Below are positions 8,917-16,959 of a stretch of 64,000 nt of DNA, one piece after another. The first letter of the stretch is position 1. Every line of letters begins with the position of its first letter. The stretch lies in the NCBI GenBank assembly GCA_040394635.1, contig JBEBRW010000004.1, positions 84,378 through 148,377 on the forward strand, read 5' to 3'. The notes under the pieces are model-generated. The model had not been told where the DNA came from and did no database searches. It was given only the letters and a program-made list of their open reading frames with translations. Both the position numbers and the translations under genes were made by a program. This stretch comes from UBA5239 sp040394635 (lineage in GTDB: Bacteria; Verrucomicrobiota; Lentisphaeria; Victivallales; Victivallaceae).

Positions 8917-10013
8917 GGTTTCCTCCGTTGCTTTTTGGCTATATTTTGAGTTGAAGAAATAATTCCTTTCGGCGGGCAGAAATACCACACGCCCTGGTCG
9001 CGCGGTCCGCCCGAAAAACGGTTCTCCAGGATCTCGAACGCATATTGCACATGCGCCTCGATATTATTGTCCAGGAGGTGAACGCCGGGGTATTTATTGT
9101 AACTGGCATCATTGCCGATGAACACCACATCCAGATCGTCCGGGACGCCGATGGAATTGTGCTTGCACTCCTCCATGAACATCACGAGAAACGAGGGGAG
9201 GATGACCGCGTCGGCGCCGTTCAGGCCGTTTTTCAGCCATTTGCGGAATAGCTGGCGGACATTTTCGGGCGAGAAACGGTTTTCCCTGATATTCACATTG
9301 AAGCAATGCTGATTGATCCAATTGAAGTCATGCCCCTGCTTGAGCATTTCCGAGCGCCAGGCGGCAATCCGGAAAAGTTCGAGCTCGCTGTGCAGGTCCG
9401 TGCAGACCAGCGCCACTTTGGTGCGCCCGCGCGACTTGAAATGCTTCAGACACATCTGCACCGTGGCCGGTTCGTCGGCGATGATGCTGGTGATCTCGTT
9501 GTTGCCGGAGAGCTCCCCGAGGACCACGGCCCGGTTGGTCACATGCCCCAGTGTGGCGGTGAAGTTTTCCCAGATCGGCCGGATTCCCATGATGATCGAA
9601 TACGCGTCCGGCGAATTGATCTCGCTGATGACGCTGGTCAGACCGGCATTGCCGATTTCCAACAGCTTGACCTGCCACCCGGCCTGTTTAAAAAGTTTTT
9701 TCCCTTCACTGAACAGATACCGCGGCACATAGTGCTCCTGGTGCGGCGTGATGAAATTGACCACCTTGCAGCTCGCCGGCTGGGTCGGCTTGACATAACA
9801 GACGAAATTGCCCACGCCGCGCTGGCAGCGCAGATAACCCTCGTGCTCCAGCAGCTTCAGCGCCTTGCTCGCGGTCACATAACTCACCGAATACTCGCGG
9901 GACAATTCATGAATGCCCGGCAGCCGCTCGGCAAAAGCATACTGCTCCTCGACTATTTTCCGCTGCAATTCATCCTTGATTTTGCTGCGCTTGATGTTCC
10001 GGCTATAGTTCAC
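8913..10013 (-). CDS. GntR-family regulator with LacI-type sensor, cassette A
   Basis: 366 residues from a GTG start at 10013 with AAGGACGG upstream. The N-terminus (about 8-75) is a GntR winged helix: LPGIHELSREYSVSYVTASK, then LLEHEGYLRCQRGVGNF. The remaining part is a LacI-like ligand domain. Its stop shares four bases (ATGA) with the pseudopilin start, so the two are translationally coupled. Upstream, 10038-10059 holds an AT-rich palindrome that could be an autoregulatory operator. It likely controls the pseudopilin-glycosidase genes downstream. Confidence 0.87.
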   Translation of the reverse strand: MNYSRNIKRSKIKDELQRKIVEEQYAFAERLPGIHELSREYSVSYVTASKALKLLEHEGYLRCQRGVGNFVCYVKPTQPASCKVVNFITPHQEHYVPRYLFSEGKKLFKQAGWQVKLLEIGNAGLTSVISEINSPDAYSIIMGIRPIWENFTATLGHVTNRAVVLGELSGNNEITSIIADEPATVQMCLKHFKSRGRTKVALVCTDLHSELELFRIAAWRSEMLKQGHDFNWINQHCFNVNIRENRFSPENVRQLFRKWLKNGLNGADAVILPSFLVMFMEECKHNSIGVPDDLDVVFIGNDASYNKYPGVHLLDNNIEAHVQYAFEILENRFSGGPRDQGVWYFCPPKGIISSTQNIAKKQRRKP

Positions 10014-10037
10014 GAACCGTCCTTGGGTTTGGTTTAC

Positions 10038-10059
10038 ATATATATTATAATCTATATAT
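10038..10059 (-). promoter_or_regulatory. Candidate operator of the cassette A regulator
   Basis: Arms ATATATA (10038-10044) and TATATAT (10053-10059) are exact complements around an 8-base spacer that includes a -10-like TATAAT on the minus strand. The 8-base spacing matches the clearer palindrome before the cassette B regulator. Low sequence complexity makes chance a real possibility. Confidence 0.35.
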
Positions 10060-10116
10060 CTCGTCCTGTCAATACCCCGGACGGAAAAAATCAGGATTTC
10101 ATTTTCCTATTCGTGG

Positions 10117-12273
10117 TTAGGAGAAGCAGCGGAACTCGTAGACTCTGGCCGAGGGATCGCCGTTGGTGGCGGTGACCAGCAGCCGGAATTTCCGGGCATG
10201 CACCGGGGCGAACGCATGCAGCCGGCGGCGCTGATAGTTGCCGGCCACGTTGACCACGGCTTGCCATTGGCCGTCCTGCCAGGCCTGGACCTCGTAGTCC
10301 CGGACGCATTCGCGGGGAATACCGCAGTAACAGGGTTTGTCCAGATTGGTATCGAAAATCAGTTCGACGCGGCTGACGCTCTGTTCCTGCCCGAAATCGA
10401 GCTCCAGATGTTGCAGCGGGCCCGGTTCGGAAATCCACATGTTCGGGGCCGTGCCGGTGACCCGCGACAGCCCGTTGACGGCGTTTGCCGCCGGATACAG
10501 CCGCAGCGGCGGCACCGTCTCAAAACACCAGTTGTCGTTGTCCAGATAGCAACCGTCGAGCTTCCGGTCCAGGCCCGGCAGGTAACGGCGGTGGAGAGCG
10601 ATTTCGACACCCGGCAGGGCGGGCAGCATGATGCCGTAGCGCGCCCCGGGCGTGGTCGGCGCATTGAAATTGAATTCAGTGACTCCGTCCGCGATTTGCG
10701 CCCTGGCGGAAGCGATAACCCGGTTGTCAGCGTCCAACAGCGACGCTTCGGCCATGGCCGGCTGTGCCGCTTTGAAGCGGATTCGGACCGATTCCAGAAC
10801 ATCGGACGAAGCGGTGAACATCTGCGCCCGGCGGCGGTCGGCAGGCGGCACGTCGCACGGGTCGAAGGTTTCGCGGTCCGGTGCGATCAGCGGCTCGGTG
10901 GAGGTGGTTTCCGGCATGCGCAGTATCAATTCGCTGGACGCGGAAGCCGTCGCAGGAATGCCTTTTACCGGAAGCGGCAGGATCGGCAGCACGGAATCGT
11001 CCTCGGCCAGCATAGCCTGCAGTTCACGGATATGGTCGCGCCCGACTTCACGCGGAGTAATGCCGTATCGGCGCGCCAGCACGGCGGCGGCGGCGATGGC
11101 TTGTCCGCAGAGCGCACAGGTCGCCATGAGCCGCGTCGTGCCCAGCGCCACGTGGGTTACGCTGATGTTGCGTCCGCCCATCATCAGGTTATCGATGTTG
11201 CGCGAGTAGAGGCAGCGGAACGGTATCGGGTAGGTGCCGGGGTAGATGAACGGCGGCGGGCTACCCGGGTGCCCCTTGCTGAAAACGCCTTCCGGCGGGT
11301 GCAGGTCGATCGGCCAGCCGCCATAGGCCACCGTGTCCGGGAAGTCCGGGTGATTGAGCACGTCGTTCTGGGTCAGGATATGGTCGCCCATCAGCCGCCG
11401 CGATTCGCGCTTGCCGGGGCAGGGTGCGATCCAGTTGATGGCGTAATTTTCCGCGCCGTGGCCGCCGCCGTTTTTCACGTGATCCCACACGCCGTAAAGC
11501 ACGCTCAGGAGCGTGCGGTAAATCTGTTCGTTGTCGGTGATGGTGTCGAGTTCGCCGCCGTATTCGAGCCACCAGTAACCCTGTTTCGGATTGTTGTGCA
11601 TGCGGTACGGCAGGTCCTCGTCGCCGTTGATCTTATGCGCCCACGGCGGGGGCACAAACGGCACCGGGTGCCCCAGGTCAATTGCGCGGAAAGAGATCGA
11701 GGAGCCCATGGTTTTGCGGTCGGTTTTTTCCTGACCCAGCGATTCGCCGAATTCGTCGCGTGCTTCGCGCCCGACGCGAAATTCCGCCCCGGCGGCGGCC
11801 GCCACAAACGAGTCGCCGCTGCAGTCGATGAAAAGCGGTGCCGCGATGACATGCGTGAGCTCGCTGCCGAGCGTGCGGGCTTTGACCGATTCAATGCGGC
11901 TGCCGTTCATCGCGACTTCGTAAGCCTCGGTATTCAGCAGCAAGGTCAGGTTCGGCTCGCGTTCGGCCCACTCGCGCATGACCAGGCTCCAATGCTGCTC
12001 CCAGCCGTTGGCGCGGCGGTAAAATGCCTCGAGCCTCATTTCTTCGAGCACGCCGCACTCGCGGGCGTTGCGGTTCACATATTCCTGTGCGCCGTTCACG
12101 CAGGCTCCGTCGGAGTTGCAGGAGCACTCCGAGCTGGAGGGGCCGCCAAGGACGGGACGGTTCTGCACCAGCACGGTTTTCAGCCCGCGCCGGGCGGCGG
12201 CAATGGCGGCCACGGTGCCTGAAACACCGCCGCCGACCACCAACAGATCAACTTCATGATTTATCGTTTTCAT
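10117..12273 (-). CDS. FAD-dependent oxidoreductase with C-terminal discoidin-like domain (cassette B)
   Basis: 718 residues from ATG 12273, chosen because it overlaps the upstream stop in an ATGA junction and starts right before the Rossmann motif. EVDLLVVGGGVSGTVAAIAA is the FAD-binding GxGxxG fold, followed by GGPSSSECSCNSDG, typical of the FAD_oxidored family (PF12831 type). The FAD-domain end lies near RNISVTHVALGTTRLMATCA. Residues about 550-718 look like a beta-sandwich of the F5/8 type C kind (LQHLELDFGQEQSVSRVELI). No signal peptide is visible, so it is probably cytoplasmic despite the sugar-binding-like tail. Substrate unknown; last gene of cassette B. Confidence 0.8.
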   Translation of the reverse strand: MKTINHEVDLLVVGGGVSGTVAAIAAARRGLKTVLVQNRPVLGGPSSSECSCNSDGACVNGAQEYVNRNARECGVLEEMRLEAFYRRANGWEQHWSLVMREWAEREPNLTLLLNTEAYEVAMNGSRIESVKARTLGSELTHVIAAPLFIDCSGDSFVAAAAGAEFRVGREARDEFGESLGQEKTDRKTMGSSISFRAIDLGHPVPFVPPPWAHKINGDEDLPYRMHNNPKQGYWWLEYGGELDTITDNEQIYRTLLSVLYGVWDHVKNGGGHGAENYAINWIAPCPGKRESRRLMGDHILTQNDVLNHPDFPDTVAYGGWPIDLHPPEGVFSKGHPGSPPPFIYPGTYPIPFRCLYSRNIDNLMMGGRNISVTHVALGTTRLMATCALCGQAIAAAAVLARRYGITPREVGRDHIRELQAMLAEDDSVLPILPLPVKGIPATASASSELILRMPETTSTEPLIAPDRETFDPCDVPPADRRRAQMFTASSDVLESVRIRFKAAQPAMAEASLLDADNRVIASARAQIADGVTEFNFNAPTTPGARYGIMLPALPGVEIALHRRYLPGLDRKLDGCYLDNDNWCFETVPPLRLYPAANAVNGLSRVTGTAPNMWISEPGPLQHLELDFGQEQSVSRVELIFDTNLDKPCYCGIPRECVRDYEVQAWQDGQWQAVVNVAGNYQRRRLHAFAPVHARKFRLLVTATNGDPSARVYEFRCFS

Positions 12274-13265
12274 AATTCCACTTCTATAATGTTCCAACAA
12301 TTACTGGCAAAATGATCGAGCGGATAGATTTTCAGCTGTCCACCCGTGGTAATGTGGCTGATTTCGACGGTAACCACCTGACCGGCGGGCAGCGATACCA
12401 GATCCGCCTGGTTCAGCAGGTATTTTTTGCCGTCCGGCGCCACGATACGATACTCGACGTCCTTCGCGAGTTCCAGCCGGGCCCAGACCGAATGCGGTGC
12501 ATGGCGGTTCAAAAGCTGCAACCGCAGGACGCCGCCGGCAGCTTTCAGCTTGGCGGGATTTCCTATGACCAGAATTTTTTCCAGTTCGCCGAGCTGCGCG
12601 TCCGCGTTTTTCAGCGATTCTTCGTTGTTGGCAATCGTGATTGCCGGGGCGGGCAGGCGGAATTCCGCCGGGACCTTAGGCTGTGCCTCTTTATAGCGCT
12701 TCAGGGCATAAGTCAGCATTTCGTAGCGGTTCATGTCGCGGGGGAATTCATTACGTGCTTCGGCGGTATCGAGCTGGTTTTCGGCGATCTCTTTCAGTTC
12801 GAGCCAGGCGATGCGGATTTCGCCTTTTTTGTCCGGCATGATACCGAAATTGAGGTAGAACGGCAGTTTCTCCACCTTGAAGCGGAGTTTGTACTCATCA
12901 TACTCGTTGTCGCCGGCGAAGTGTTTGCGGAAGAGCCGCTGTACCTTTTCGCTGCTGCCCCAGACGAAACCCTCGGTCAGGATCACTTGTGCCGAACTGG
13001 TGGTGGAGGCGGCGTTTACGGTCAACTCGTAGCTTTTGCCGAGCGAATCCGCAGGCATGGTGGCGGTGACCCGGCAGAAACCGCTTGTGGAAGCCGCGAT
13101 GGTGGCGGCTTCGTATAAACCGGCGGCGCTTTTCATGGCTTTGGTTTTGTGGGCGGTCCATGCATGGAGTTCGGCGCCGTTGATCTTTTTGCCAAGTTCG
13201 ACATCGACCGCATGGGCCATGCCGATGATACAGAGCAGAATCAGCGTAGCATATCTTTTCATCAT
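12270..13265 (-). CDS. Secreted protein of unknown function (cassette B)
   Basis: 331 residues starting MMKRYATLILLCIIGMAHA, a signal peptide with cleavage after AHA. ATG 13265 has GGAG seven bases upstream. Residues about 20-165 suggest a beta-sandwich (LRFKVEKLPFYLNFGI); residues 165-215 are helical with a Glu/Asn-rich AITIANNEESLKNADAQL; the tail is again beta-rich. No catalytic motif was recognised. It starts just after the glycosidase-like gene stop and overlaps the FAD oxidoreductase by four bases, so it is part of a tightly coupled operon. Confidence 0.75.
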   Translation of the reverse strand: MMKRYATLILLCIIGMAHAVDVELGKKINGAELHAWTAHKTKAMKSAAGLYEAATIAASTSGFCRVTATMPADSLGKSYELTVNAASTTSSAQVILTEGFVWGSSEKVQRLFRKHFAGDNEYDEYKLRFKVEKLPFYLNFGIMPDKKGEIRIAWLELKEIAENQLDTAEARNEFPRDMNRYEMLTYALKRYKEAQPKVPAEFRLPAPAITIANNEESLKNADAQLGELEKILVIGNPAKLKAAGGVLRLQLLNRHAPHSVWARLELAKDVEYRIVAPDGKKYLLNQADLVSLPAGQVVTVEISHITTGGQLKIYPLDHFASNCWNIIEVEL

Positions 13266-13266
13266 T

Positions 13267-14727
13267 TTATTTCTCCATCAGGAAGTTGGTGATTTCATTC
13301 TTCAGGGCATTCGCGGCGGCGAAGGACTGCGGGTTTCGCACTGCGGTGTCGATTTTCTTCTCCAATTCGACATTGCCTTTCTGACGGGCCAGGTCAAAGA
13401 ACAGATAATCCTCGAGCCCGATCCGGAACGCCCGCCAGCGGCGCGACGGAATGCTGTCCGCATCGTTGTCCCGCCCCGGATAAATGGTTACCGGCGAGGC
13501 GGTTTTGCCCTGAAAATCATCCCATGGCATCGACTTCCCGTCCGCCATCCACAAACTGGTCCAGTAGCCGACTCCATGCAGTTGGTACCGATAGGCGCTG
13601 CGCCCCATCTGACGGTAAAACGAATGCGGGCGGAGGCGCTTCTGGATCACCGGGCACCAGTAAATGGTGTTATAACGAACGTGCTTCATCAGCGGTTTGA
13701 CGATGTCGCCGCGATCGCGGAAAAACGAGGCGTTGTACTGGAAATAATCCACATAATTTCCATCCACCAGCCGCTGCATCTCTTCCGGGGTGGCCTTGGT
13801 GGTGGGGTCGGCATAAACCATGACCTTCGGGTCGGCGGCTTTCGACGCTTTGGCGGCGGCGAAGAAGTTATTCTGGACGTTTTCATCATACGGATAAAGG
13901 ATAAAGTCGTCGTAACCGTAGCCCTGTTTTTTGACATTATCGATTACCAGTTTCAGGTATTCGACGTATTCCGCATAGCCTTTTTCGGTCAGGACATTTA
14001 TGTTCCGTGGCGGTGCGGCACAACGCAACATGGCCAGCCCCTTGCCCTTGAGGACGGCGAGCATCGCATTCAACTCCGTAAAATCGTATTTGCCATCCTT
14101 CAGTTCCGGGCGCTCGAGCACGTGAAAAGCGTTGACACGGGACTCCGTGAGCAGTTCCAGTATTTTCTGCCGGCCCGCGTCGGTGGCGCCGCGCAGACTG
14201 CAGTCCCAGGTCATGATCGAGAGCGGATGTTTTTCCGGCAGGGTAAGTGGCAGAATCTCGATATTCAGCGGATTGACTGTGGTGGTATTGTCCATGACGT
14301 TGGTCGTGGTAAAGGTGCCGTGGTAATGACCGGGCTTGGCGTTAGTGGGCAGGTCGATAAAAACCTGACGGTTCTCCCCGGCGGGGATGACAATGACGCC
14401 GTCGGCACTGATTTCCGGTAGCACGTCGGCCGGGAGTTGGCCGAGGCGGGCGCGGATGTGTACCGCTTCGCGTATTACCGGCTTCAGGGAATTGAGGCCG
14501 GTCAGACCGATCCGGCAATACATCGTATCGGCGGAGGAATTGTAGACGCTGAAAGCCGCGATACCTGCTTCGCCGCCGCAGAACCGCAGGGCGGCGGGTT
14601 GCCCGCCGGTTTTGCCGGTGAGGCTGTAATAAGTCTCCAGCGGATCGGCAACCATCGATACTTCGGGAGATGCCGCATGGATGCAGGCGATTGAAATACA
14701 GGCGAGTAGAATTGAAATTCGTTTCAT
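13267..14727 (-). CDS. DUF4091 / GH123-like secreted glycosidase (cassette B)
   Basis: About 486 residues from ATG 14727, where AAGGAT lies six bases upstream; the ATG two codons earlier has the site too close. MKRISILLACISIACIHA is the signal peptide. An N-terminal beta domain (residues 20-165) leads into a TIM-barrel region with FILYPYDENVQN, a likely Asp-Glu catalytic pair, then YNTIYWCPVI and GVGYWTSLWM. The C-terminal DSIPSRRWRAFRIGLEDYL is the hallmark end of DUF4091 proteins related to GH123 N-acetylgalactosaminidases. It should cleave an amino-sugar glycan outside the cytoplasm, but substrate is not shown. Confidence 0.78.
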   Translation of the reverse strand: MKRISILLACISIACIHAASPEVSMVADPLETYYSLTGKTGGQPAALRFCGGEAGIAAFSVYNSSADTMYCRIGLTGLNSLKPVIREAVHIRARLGQLPADVLPEISADGVIVIPAGENRQVFIDLPTNAKPGHYHGTFTTTNVMDNTTTVNPLNIEILPLTLPEKHPLSIMTWDCSLRGATDAGRQKILELLTESRVNAFHVLERPELKDGKYDFTELNAMLAVLKGKGLAMLRCAAPPRNINVLTEKGYAEYVEYLKLVIDNVKKQGYGYDDFILYPYDENVQNNFFAAAKASKAADPKVMVYADPTTKATPEEMQRLVDGNYVDYFQYNASFFRDRGDIVKPLMKHVRYNTIYWCPVIQKRLRPHSFYRQMGRSAYRYQLHGVGYWTSLWMADGKSMPWDDFQGKTASPVTIYPGRDNDADSIPSRRWRAFRIGLEDYLFFDLARQKGNVELEKKIDTAVRNPQSFAAANALKNEITNFLMEK

Positions 14728-14737
14728 GAGCATATCC

Positions 14738-15466
14738 TTAATCGTCGGTGCCGTTGAAGGGCCATTTCTGCCAGACATCGCCTAGCATGTTGTAGTTGCC
14801 GTAAGCATTGGAGTAATTGGTGACGGCGCCATAACGGGGGCGGTCGGTGGTCCCGGCGTGACCGTCGATGAAAATCACATTCATGCTGTTCTGGTGTGGA
14901 AACGTCACAAAGCCGTCGTCCCCGGGTCCGACGCTTTCGATGAAATAAGCGAGGTTACTGGGGTTCGTCACGGAGGTCAGTTTAAATACCCCCGGGATCT
15001 CAATTTTGGTCCAGCGGTCGCCGGAAAATGCCGCCCGGGCATCGGTCAACCGGTGATTGATGACGAAAGGCATGTAGAGGCGGGGAAGCGGCGCCCGGCC
15101 GGGGCAGCTGAGAATCCCCTGCATCTGGGCGGTGGTGTATTGCCAGTCGACATAGCCGAGGTAGGCAGTTGGAGCCCAGCTGTTCCAGGTGGTGTCGGTC
15201 CCTTTTTTGCCCAGGAGGGCCTGGTGGCGGATGCCTTTCCATTTATCGGTGGCATGCAGGACCCGGTCGCGTCCCAGCGCCATATCGTTGTAGTCCATGG
15301 TGTAGAAAATCAGTGCCTGCGTATACTGGCGCATGTTGCTGCGGCAGTTCGAAGCCTGCGCCCGGCCCCGCGCCTGGTTCAGCGCCGGCAGCAGCATGGC
15401 GGCCAGAATGGCGATGATAGCGATAACGACCAGCAGTTCAATGAGTGTAAAATTTCGTCCTTTCAT
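14738..15466 (-). CDS. Prepilin-type secreted protein (H-X9-DG pseudopilin), cassette B
   Basis: 242 residues with a strong GGAGGA site six bases before ATG 15466. MKGRNFTLIELLVVIAI is the prepilin signal (Glu at +5), followed by LLPALNQARGRAQASNCRSN. Near the C-terminus, HQNSMNVIFIDGHAG is an exact H-X9-DG motif. The middle holds a Cys-containing loop (GILSCPGRAPLP). It sits 12 bases after the regulator and 11 bases before the glycosidase start, so it should be made with both. Confidence 0.88.
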   Translation of the reverse strand: MKGRNFTLIELLVVIAIIAILAAMLLPALNQARGRAQASNCRSNMRQYTQALIFYTMDYNDMALGRDRVLHATDKWKGIRHQALLGKKGTDTTWNSWAPTAYLGYVDWQYTTAQMQGILSCPGRAPLPRLYMPFVINHRLTDARAAFSGDRWTKIEIPGVFKLTSVTNPSNLAYFIESVGPGDDGFVTFPHQNSMNVIFIDGHAGTTDRPRYGAVTNYSNAYGNYNMLGDVWQKWPFNGTDD

Positions 15467-15478
15467 GTCAAATCCTCC

Positions 15479-16669
15479 TCAGTTGTTTTTATTGTCATAT
15501 GGTCCTGTCGATTGGCGAATTATCAGCGAAGTGGGCAAATGGCGGTTCAGCGTATTCACCGGTACGTTCCGGCGGCGTGCCTCCGCGATCATCTCCACGG
15601 ACTCTTTGCCGGTCTGGCGGCGCGGATTGCGGATCGCGGTCCACTGGGGGGTATGGCTCCGGGCGTGGTCGCTGTCGTCGTAACTGATCAGCGAAATGTC
15701 CTCCGGTATCCTCAGTCCGAGCTCCTGTATCACCGGCAGGCAGTAATTCGTCAGTTCGTCGCTGCTGATCATCAAGGCCGTCGGGCGGTCCTCTGCGGAA
15801 AGTATCCGGCGCAATCTGTTTAGGGCCGCTTCATCCTGGCGGCAGTCCGGCAGGGCCCACTCGCCGCGCATCTTGAAATGTTTGTTCAGCACGTTCATCA
15901 TACAGTCGAAACGGTCGATCGTCTGGAGCTGGAAAATTTCCCGGCGCGGAATCCACTGACCCATGGCCGCCACCTTGCGGTGACCGAGCTCGGCGAGATA
16001 TTCCGCGGCCGCCGTAAAACCGATATTCAGGTCGACGGTGACCGTACCGAGGTGCGGCCGAAACGCCTTGCCGCCGATGAACACCTGCGGCAGCGACTGC
16101 TCCGCCAGCAGCAATTCAAAGGCGCGCCCATGCTGTTTGCCGCTGCTTTCGCCCAGGTAAATCAGTCCGTTCAGCTTGGAAATCATTTCTTTGAGCCACT
16201 GGTTAAGCTGCTCGAATTCGTTGTCCTCCTCCGGCAGCGGCACGATCATGGCGGCGAAACCGAATTGCGTGGCGGTATCCATGATGCCGCAGACAACTTC
16301 GAGGGCGGAGTGAGCCCGCTGGCTCAGCAGATCCTCCATCCGGTCCGGCAGCACGAGTCCGAGGGCCGGCAGGAAACGGTTGCAATAACTTTCGGCAAAT
16401 TCGGGTGTCACCTGCAAAATACGTTTGCCGGGGGAACGCTGCAACACACCATCGGCCTCCAGCGTGCCGTAGGCCCGGCGGACCGTGTCGCGGTTCAGCT
16501 TCAGGTCCTCCGCCAGCGTCAGCATTGACGGCAGCGGCGTGCCCTCCGGGATGCGACCGCGCAGCAGCGAACCGCGGATGTTCTCCGCCAGCTGGTGATG
16601 CAGCGGCACCGGAGAATCATGCTCCAGGCAAATGTCCGGATAAAACCGATTTTGTTGCTTGCTGTCCAT
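15479..16669 (-). CDS. GntR-family regulator with LacI-type sensor, cassette B
   Basis: 396 residues. Residues about 18-90 are a GntR winged helix: PVPLHHQLAENIRGSLLRGR, then LTLAEDLKLNRDTVRRAYGT and the wing LEADGVLQRSPGKR. Residues 110-396 are a LacI-like sensor, ending ESVEMIAEARRRNVPVNTLN-type. Its start lies about 20 bases from a perfect 10-8-10 palindrome, the best operator candidate in the window. It heads a five-gene minus-strand operon (regulator, pseudopilin, glycosidase-like, secreted protein, FAD oxidoreductase). Confidence 0.88.
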   Translation of the reverse strand: MDSKQQNRFYPDICLEHDSPVPLHHQLAENIRGSLLRGRIPEGTPLPSMLTLAEDLKLNRDTVRRAYGTLEADGVLQRSPGKRILQVTPEFAESYCNRFLPALGLVLPDRMEDLLSQRAHSALEVVCGIMDTATQFGFAAMIVPLPEEDNEFEQLNQWLKEMISKLNGLIYLGESSGKQHGRAFELLLAEQSLPQVFIGGKAFRPHLGTVTVDLNIGFTAAAEYLAELGHRKVAAMGQWIPRREIFQLQTIDRFDCMMNVLNKHFKMRGEWALPDCRQDEAALNRLRRILSAEDRPTALMISSDELTNYCLPVIQELGLRIPEDISLISYDDSDHARSHTPQWTAIRNPRRQTGKESVEMIAEARRRNVPVNTLNRHLPTSLIIRQSTGPYDNKNN

Positions 16670-16689
16670 AATAAAAACCGATGCGTTTA

Positions 16690-16717
16690 TTTATTGTATG
16701 GTATATTATACAATAAA
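16690..16717 (-). promoter_or_regulatory. Perfect palindromic operator candidate for cassette B
   Basis: TTTATTGTAT at 16690-16699 and ATACAATAAA at 16708-16717 are perfect complements around the 8-base spacer GGTATATT. The site sits 20 bases upstream of the GntR start. That fits binding by a dimeric GntR regulator and autoregulation of the operon. Confidence 0.6.
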
Positions 16718-16788
16718 CAAATAAAAAAGTCAATACCCGAACCCCTGAATTTCCCATTTCTTTCTGAATTGATGCAAAAGAGCCAAAG

Positions 16789-16815
16789 GACTGAAATGAC
16801 GAAAATGACGCAAGG
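16789..16815. repeat. 9-bp degenerate tandem repeat (three units)
   Basis: GACTGAAAT, GACGAAAAT and GACGCAAGG follow each other with period 9. It is the least conserved member of the dispersed 9-bp family. The rest of the stretch 16718-16959 holds no gene; a -10-like TATAAT lies at 16927-16932. Confidence 0.5.
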
Positions 16816-16959
16816 GATAAGCTTATTGATTAATGAAATGGTTTTATAGACACAGAAATAGACACAAAAGACAGGGAAATCCTGAAAATGACCGGCCCCC
16901 GGCTGGATTTATCGGAAAACGCTCATTATAATAATGAAAACGAAAACAATGGATTCAAC

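Noticed and set aside
10198..12222. A 674-residue plus-strand frame opposite the FAD oxidoreductase
   Set aside because: Its composition (Arg, His, Gly, Val runs) is that of a reverse-frame shadow; the minus-strand gene has clear FAD motifs and coupled starts.
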